Origin: Mercurialis annua
Lineage: Eukaryota; Streptophyta; Magnoliopsida; Malpighiales; Euphorbiaceae
Reading direction: 5' to 3'
NCBI RefSeq assembly: GCF_937616625.2
Contig: NC_065577.1
Location: 5,807,001-5,871,000 of the forward strand
Length of the DNA stretch: 64,000 nucleotides
A program made the position numbers and the translations under genes. Below, in pieces: positions 60,255-64,000 of the stretch; positions within the stretch are counted from its first letter, which is position 1, and each line of letters begins with the position of its first letter. The notes under the pieces are model-generated. The model saw nothing but the letters and a program-made list of their open reading frames with translations. It searched no databases and was not told where the DNA came from.

Positions 60255-60478
60255 TATTTTTTAAAGTCAAACCGAACTAAAATTTAAAGAAACTATACAT
60301 TTTTAAACTAAGTTGAATCAAACTAATCGGTTTGCTCGATTTTATTGGTTTAGTTCGGTTATTTCAATTCGACTTACACTAAAACTTATCGATTTGGTTT
60401 CATTTTTGTACACCCCTACTTTCATGAACCCACAACTTCAATCTTCACCATTCCCTCCATATTAAACCCTAGAAGAGC

Positions 60479-60490
60479 AATATATATAAT
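60479..60490 (+). promoter_or_regulatory. TATA box of the methyltransferase gene (candidate)
   Basis: AATATATATAATA about 55-65 bases before the start codon. With usual plant spacing transcription would begin near 60515, giving a leader of only about 30 bases. Position-based inference. Confidence 0.5.
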
Positions 60491-60544
60491 AATCTCTTCA
60501 ATTCAAATATATCTCCTACACTAAATTTTTTTTCTCAACAAGAC

Positions 60545-61450
60545 ATGAGGCCAAAAACCCAACAAATCCCCAAACTCAAATTGCTCATATTTGGTGTTTT
60601 CTTTGCTTTCTTCATCCTCTTTTTGCTAAGATCAAACTTATCATCATCATCATCATCTCCCAAACAAAACTCATCATCTTCATCTCTTGTCACCACTTTT
60701 CAATCAAAACCCTCAAATCTTGATGATGATGATGACTCATCAAATTCAAGAAACTGTTCTTCATCACCAAATTTCACCAAGATCCCAAAATCCCTATCTC
60801 AAGCTCTAATCCACTACACAACTTCAACAATAACACCACAACAAACCCTCAAAGAAATATCAATATCAGCAAAAATACTAGAGAAAAAATCCCCATGCAA
60901 CTTCTTGGTTTTTGGCCTAGGCCATGATAGTCTTATGTGGAACACACTAAACTATGGTGGAAGAACAATATTTCTTGAAGAAGATGAAGCATGGATTTCA
61001 CAAATCAAAAGAAGATTCCCAATTCTTGAATCATACCATGTAAGGTATGACAGTAAAGTGAATCAAGCTGATAATCTAATGGAAGTTGGTAAAGGAATTG
61101 AATGTACTTCATTGATGGATCCAAGATTTTCAATGTGTCAACTTGCATTAAAAGGTTTACCAAATGAAGTTTATGAGATAAAATGGGATTTGATTATGGT
61201 CGATGCACCGACCGGATATTATGAAGATGCACCGGGGAGAATGAGTGCAATTTATAGTGTTGGAATGATGGCTAGGAATAGAGAAGATGGTGAAACTGAA
61301 GTTTTTGTGCATGATGTTAATAGAGAAGTTGAGGATAAATTTTCTAAGGCTTTTTTATGTGAAGGGTATATGAAGAAACAAGAAGGGAGATTAAGGCATT
61401 TTACTATTCCTAGTTATAGAGATGGATTGGATAGACCATTTTGTCCTTAG
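60545..61450 (+). CDS. Glucuronoxylan 4-O-methyltransferase-like protein (DUF579, GXM family)
   Basis: The family transfers a methyl group from S-adenosylmethionine to O-4 of glucuronic acid side chains on xylan in the Golgi, during secondary wall formation (family knowledge). The single exon gives 301 residues, close to family length. A single membrane anchor lies at residues 12-28 (type II Golgi topology), then a Ser- and Asp-rich stem to about 75, then the DUF579 domain from about 85 to 295. Seen there: VFGLGHDSLMW (122-132), GGRTIFLEEDEAW (138-150), MVDAPTGYYEDAPGRMSAIY (218-237), VFVHDVNREVED (253-264) and GRLRHFTIPS (281-290). The GHDSLMW and HDVNR text fits the GXM branch better than the arabinogalactan (AGM) or IRX15 branches, from memory. 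No lesions. The start at 60545 is the first ATG after the TATA candidate. Confidence 0.93.
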   Translation: MRPKTQQIPKLKLLIFGVFFAFFILFLLRSNLSSSSSSPKQNSSSSSLVTTFQSKPSNLDDDDDSSNSRNCSSSPNFTKIPKSLSQALIHYTTSTITPQQTLKEISISAKILEKKSPCNFLVFGLGHDSLMWNTLNYGGRTIFLEEDEAWISQIKRRFPILESYHVRYDSKVNQADNLMEVGKGIECTSLMDPRFSMCQLALKGLPNEVYEIKWDLIMVDAPTGYYEDAPGRMSAIYSVGMMARNREDGETEVFVHDVNREVEDKFSKAFLCEGYMKKQEGRLRHFTIPSYRDGLDRPFCP

Positions 61451-63142
61451 TTGGTTAAATTTGATCTGTTTTTTTATAAGTGTTTTTGTTCTTTTTCATT
61501 TTTATGATGTTGCTTTTTTTGCAAGTTTTGTTCATTTTTAGAGTATTTTGGTACAAACTTGTGGGTTTTGGGTGTTGTTTGATGGGTTTATAGGAATGAG
61601 TTACTTTCTACTATTTTTTTTTTATTTTTAGCTTAATCACTTAAAATTGTAGCCAAAAAAATTAAAATCATCAATTTTATCTTAATTACCATATTTGACT
61701 ATCAATTCATTTATTCAATTTAATGACATATTCATCTAAGAATGTCAAATATTTTTTTAAAATTTAACCAATTTTTTTTTCAATTGAAATGTATTTATTA
61801 AGATTAGAATACCATTGTTATATTACAAAATTTAGTTAGAAATGAAAAAAGTCAAAAATAAATAAGGGTTTTAAAAGATGAATAGCCCATTAACTTATTT
61901 AGTTGACTAGAATTGAAATTTATTTATCAGAAATAAATTAAAGTTGATGATTTTTTCTGTTAAAATTAAAATAATACATGAATTTTGATTTGTTTGGTAA
62001 TTGGACTTTATTTCTGAGTGGGACTCAAGTTAACACCTTCTTTTTGTTAGAACTTATAACAATTGAGTGGGACTTATGCTTTTCTTTTAACGATGGAAAA
62101 TGTTTCACTCTCTAATTAATACCTAAAAATATTGTAAAAAATGAATAATTAGGCAACATTTTGATATAACAGTTTATTTATTATTCTATCCGACTCATTT
62201 GAAAAGTCAATTTTTATGTGGCAAACTAGTTTTTTAATATATTATATGTTATTATCTTATCAAATATATTTATAAAATATAATTTAGACATTGTAATTTC
62301 TCAAATTTATAAATTGAAACATGTACTAATACACAAATTATATTTATTTTTAAGAATATTATTGTATTTATACAACTTACCTAAATTTTATTAAAAAAGT
62401 TACTTATCTAATTAAGAGAAAATTTAACTGACAATTTTTCAAGAAGTAACACATAAAATGAACCAAACAATTATTTTTTCACTTTCTGTGAAGTTTTACC
62501 TCCCTTGTCAACCAAGCAAGTCCTATGATAGCATTTTATATGAATAACCTTTGAAATTCTCCAAATTCGGCTGATTAATAATTGAATTGTAAACATTACT
62601 CACTTGATTCAATAGTATATAATTTTCGAAAATATGTTTTTTAGAAAATTAATTACTGAAAAAGTTAGTGTGGAGGAAATTAATATTTTTATTATTTGGT
62701 TAACTTAATAACTTATCTGATAGTTACAATTTATTTTTAATTAATTAAAATTTAAAGATTATATTATCTTTAATAATTAAATTGGCTAATTAAATATAAG
62801 GATATAATTATATTTTAATTAATCTAATTAGAAAAGTAAACCTAACTTTTATTAAGGAAGTCATTTCTCCGGTTAAAAGAAAGTCAATCCCTCAGCTTTT
62901 CAAAAAATAGATTGACAAAAATGAATCAAATAAGAAAAAATATAATTTTCGAAAAATTAAACTTTCTTAGTAAATTTACCTTAAATCAAAGTAAAGTATT
63001 AAAATGAGGCAATAAGGTTACATTTGAAAGTAACACTTTCACCATTTAGACTATGGAGATTCTTCACTCTTTAACTAATATAGTAATAAACATAAATTCT
63101 AAAACTGGATAGTAATATTGTAGCGGACGCTCTTCTCTTCTT
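61451..63142. other. 3' region of the methyltransferase and AT-rich spacer
   Basis: The 3' untranslated region probably ends within 200-300 bases. The rest is AT-rich with no supported gene. Confidence 0.5.
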
Positions 63143-63406
63143 TGATATGATGATAAATGCCAATAACAACATGTTTGCAATTAAGAATTTATTGAAAAGA
63201 GGTTGGAACGTTTGTGTTCAGCATATTCATATGGAAAAAAACCGTTGCACGGATCAGATGGCTAGCCATGATTTTTCCCGACCTTAGGGAATGCTTGTCC
63301 ATGATAGAATGCTGGCAAGTGTCTTTAAGGTCGTTATTGATGATATTGCGGGTGTTTTATTTTCATATTTAGAACTATATAATTTTTTTTCTAACCTTGG
63401 CGTTTC

Positions 63407-63409
<3 letters not shown>

Positions 63410-63467
<58 letters not shown>
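63410..63467. repeat. (TA)n tract of repeat copy 1
   Basis: Uninterrupted TA dinucleotides joining copy 1 to copy 2. Confidence 0.97.
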
Positions 63468-63470
<3 letters not shown>

Positions 63471-63739
63471 CTCTGATATGATGATAAATGCCAATACCAA
63501 CATGTTTGCAATTAAGAATTTATTGAAAAGAGGTTGGAACGTTTGTGTTCAGCATATTCATATGGAAAAAAACCGTTGCACGGATCAGATGGCTAGCCAT
63601 GATTTTTCCCGACCTTAGGGAATGCTTGTTCATGATAGAATGCTGGCAAGTGTCTTTAAGGTCGTTATTGATGATATTGCGGGTGTTTTATTTTCATATA
63701 TTTAGAACTATATAATTTTTTTTCTAACCTTGGCGTTTC

Positions 63740-63742
<3 letters not shown>

Positions 63743-63810
<68 letters not shown>
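63743..63810. repeat. (TA)n tract of repeat copy 2
   Basis: Longer TA tract than in copy 1, accounting for most of the period difference. Confidence 0.97.
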
Positions 63811-63813
<3 letters not shown>

Positions 63814-64000
63814 CTCTGATATGATGATAAATGCCAATACCAACATGTTTGCAATTAAGAATTTATTGAAAAGAGGTTGGAACGTTTGTGTTCAGCATAT
63901 TCATATGGAAAAAAACCGTTGCACGGATCAGATGGCTAGCCATGATTTTTCCCGACCTTAGGGAATGCTTGTCCATGATAGAATGCTGGCAAGTGTCTCT

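Larger units (their letters stand above)
59404..60418. mobile_element. hAT-like MITE holding two younger MITEs
   Basis: The left end is TAGGGTGTGCATTTGGTTC and the right end on the other strand is TAGGGGTGTACAAAAATG, with AACCGAACC / GGTTTAGTTCGGTT pairs inside. Flanks GTTTCGTG (59396-59403) and CTTTCATG (60419-60426) agree at 6 of 8. Without the nested elements at 59510 and 60031 the original was about 400 bases. Its right end is about 125 bases from the methyltransferase start codon. Confidence 0.65.
63143..64000 (+). repeat. Tandem array of a LINE RNase H tail, three copies in window
   Basis: Copies start at 63143, 63474 and 63817 (periods 331 and 343 bases); the third runs out of the window. 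Each begins GATATGATGATAAATGCCAA and the first two end in a TA tract. Plus-strand translation resembles the C-terminal RNase H domain of plant LINE reverse transcriptases (RGWNVCVQHIHMEKNRC, then DQMASHDFS, a stop, and a tail with DDIAGVLFS). All copies share the same TAG inside the domain, so the unit was already dead before it was duplicated. Confidence 0.85.

Noticed and set aside
63284..63511. Frames with long Ile-Tyr runs
   Set aside because: Direct translation of TA microsatellites.

Overview
This window reads as AT-rich nuclear DNA from a eudicot plant. Genes with short exons and GT-AG introns are scattered in a sea of transposable elements (TEs), with Stowaway, Mutator, hAT, CACTA, Helitron, SINE, LINE and LTR-retrotransposon remains. 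Nothing bacterial is present: no operons, no CRISPR array and no rRNA.

Four host genes look intact. (1) Cytochrome c, minus strand, 12796-13867: three exons that join to a 112-residue protein. (2) A plant-specific seven-transmembrane protein, minus strand, 16412-17629, with a probable non-coding first exon near 19.7-19.8 kb. (3) A CDK-like Ser/Thr kinase of the At1g54610 type, plus strand, 50696-55366: eight exons that join to 713 residues with an N-myristoylation start. (4) A DUF579 glucuronoxylan 4-O-methyltransferase-like protein, plus strand, 60545-61450: single exon. They do not form a pathway cluster; their jobs are respiration, membrane signalling, protein phosphorylation and xylan methylation.

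Layout. 0-11 kb: the 3' part of a large LTR, the right half of a Mutator-like (MULE) element, a broken MuDR transposase, a broken acidic-repeat gene on the other strand, and several small elements. 11-20 kb: cytochrome c and the 7TM gene. 20.9-31.5 kb: one complete, very young LTR retrotransposon (LTRs about 3.07 kb, target duplication ATATA, PBS and PPT present) whose 4.5-kb interior has no recognisable gag-pol, so it is LARD-like and non-autonomous. 33-46 kb: a candidate LTR of another family, two solo LTRs of the same superfamily (one split by a 2.2-kb MULE), a frameshifted PPR pseudogene and DNA rich in the word ATGTATC. 47-55 kb: a CACTA element just upstream of, or inside, the kinase leader, the kinase gene, and a MITE in its first intron. 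56-60.5 kb: a dense nested TE stack (MULE, Helitron, MULE, then an hAT-like element holding a MULE and a Stowaway) that ends about 120 bases before the methyltransferase start codon. 63.1 kb to the end: tandem copies of a LINE RNase H tail with long TA tracts.

The most unusual recurring signal is a cluster of short, near-perfect palindromes (arms about 5-16 bases, loops 0-6) inside TEs of otherwise unrelated classes: LTRs, MULEs and possibly the CACTA element. The palindrome sequence differs between elements, and related LTRs carry different palindromes at the same relative place. I could not run alignments or folding; coordinates and identities were read by eye.
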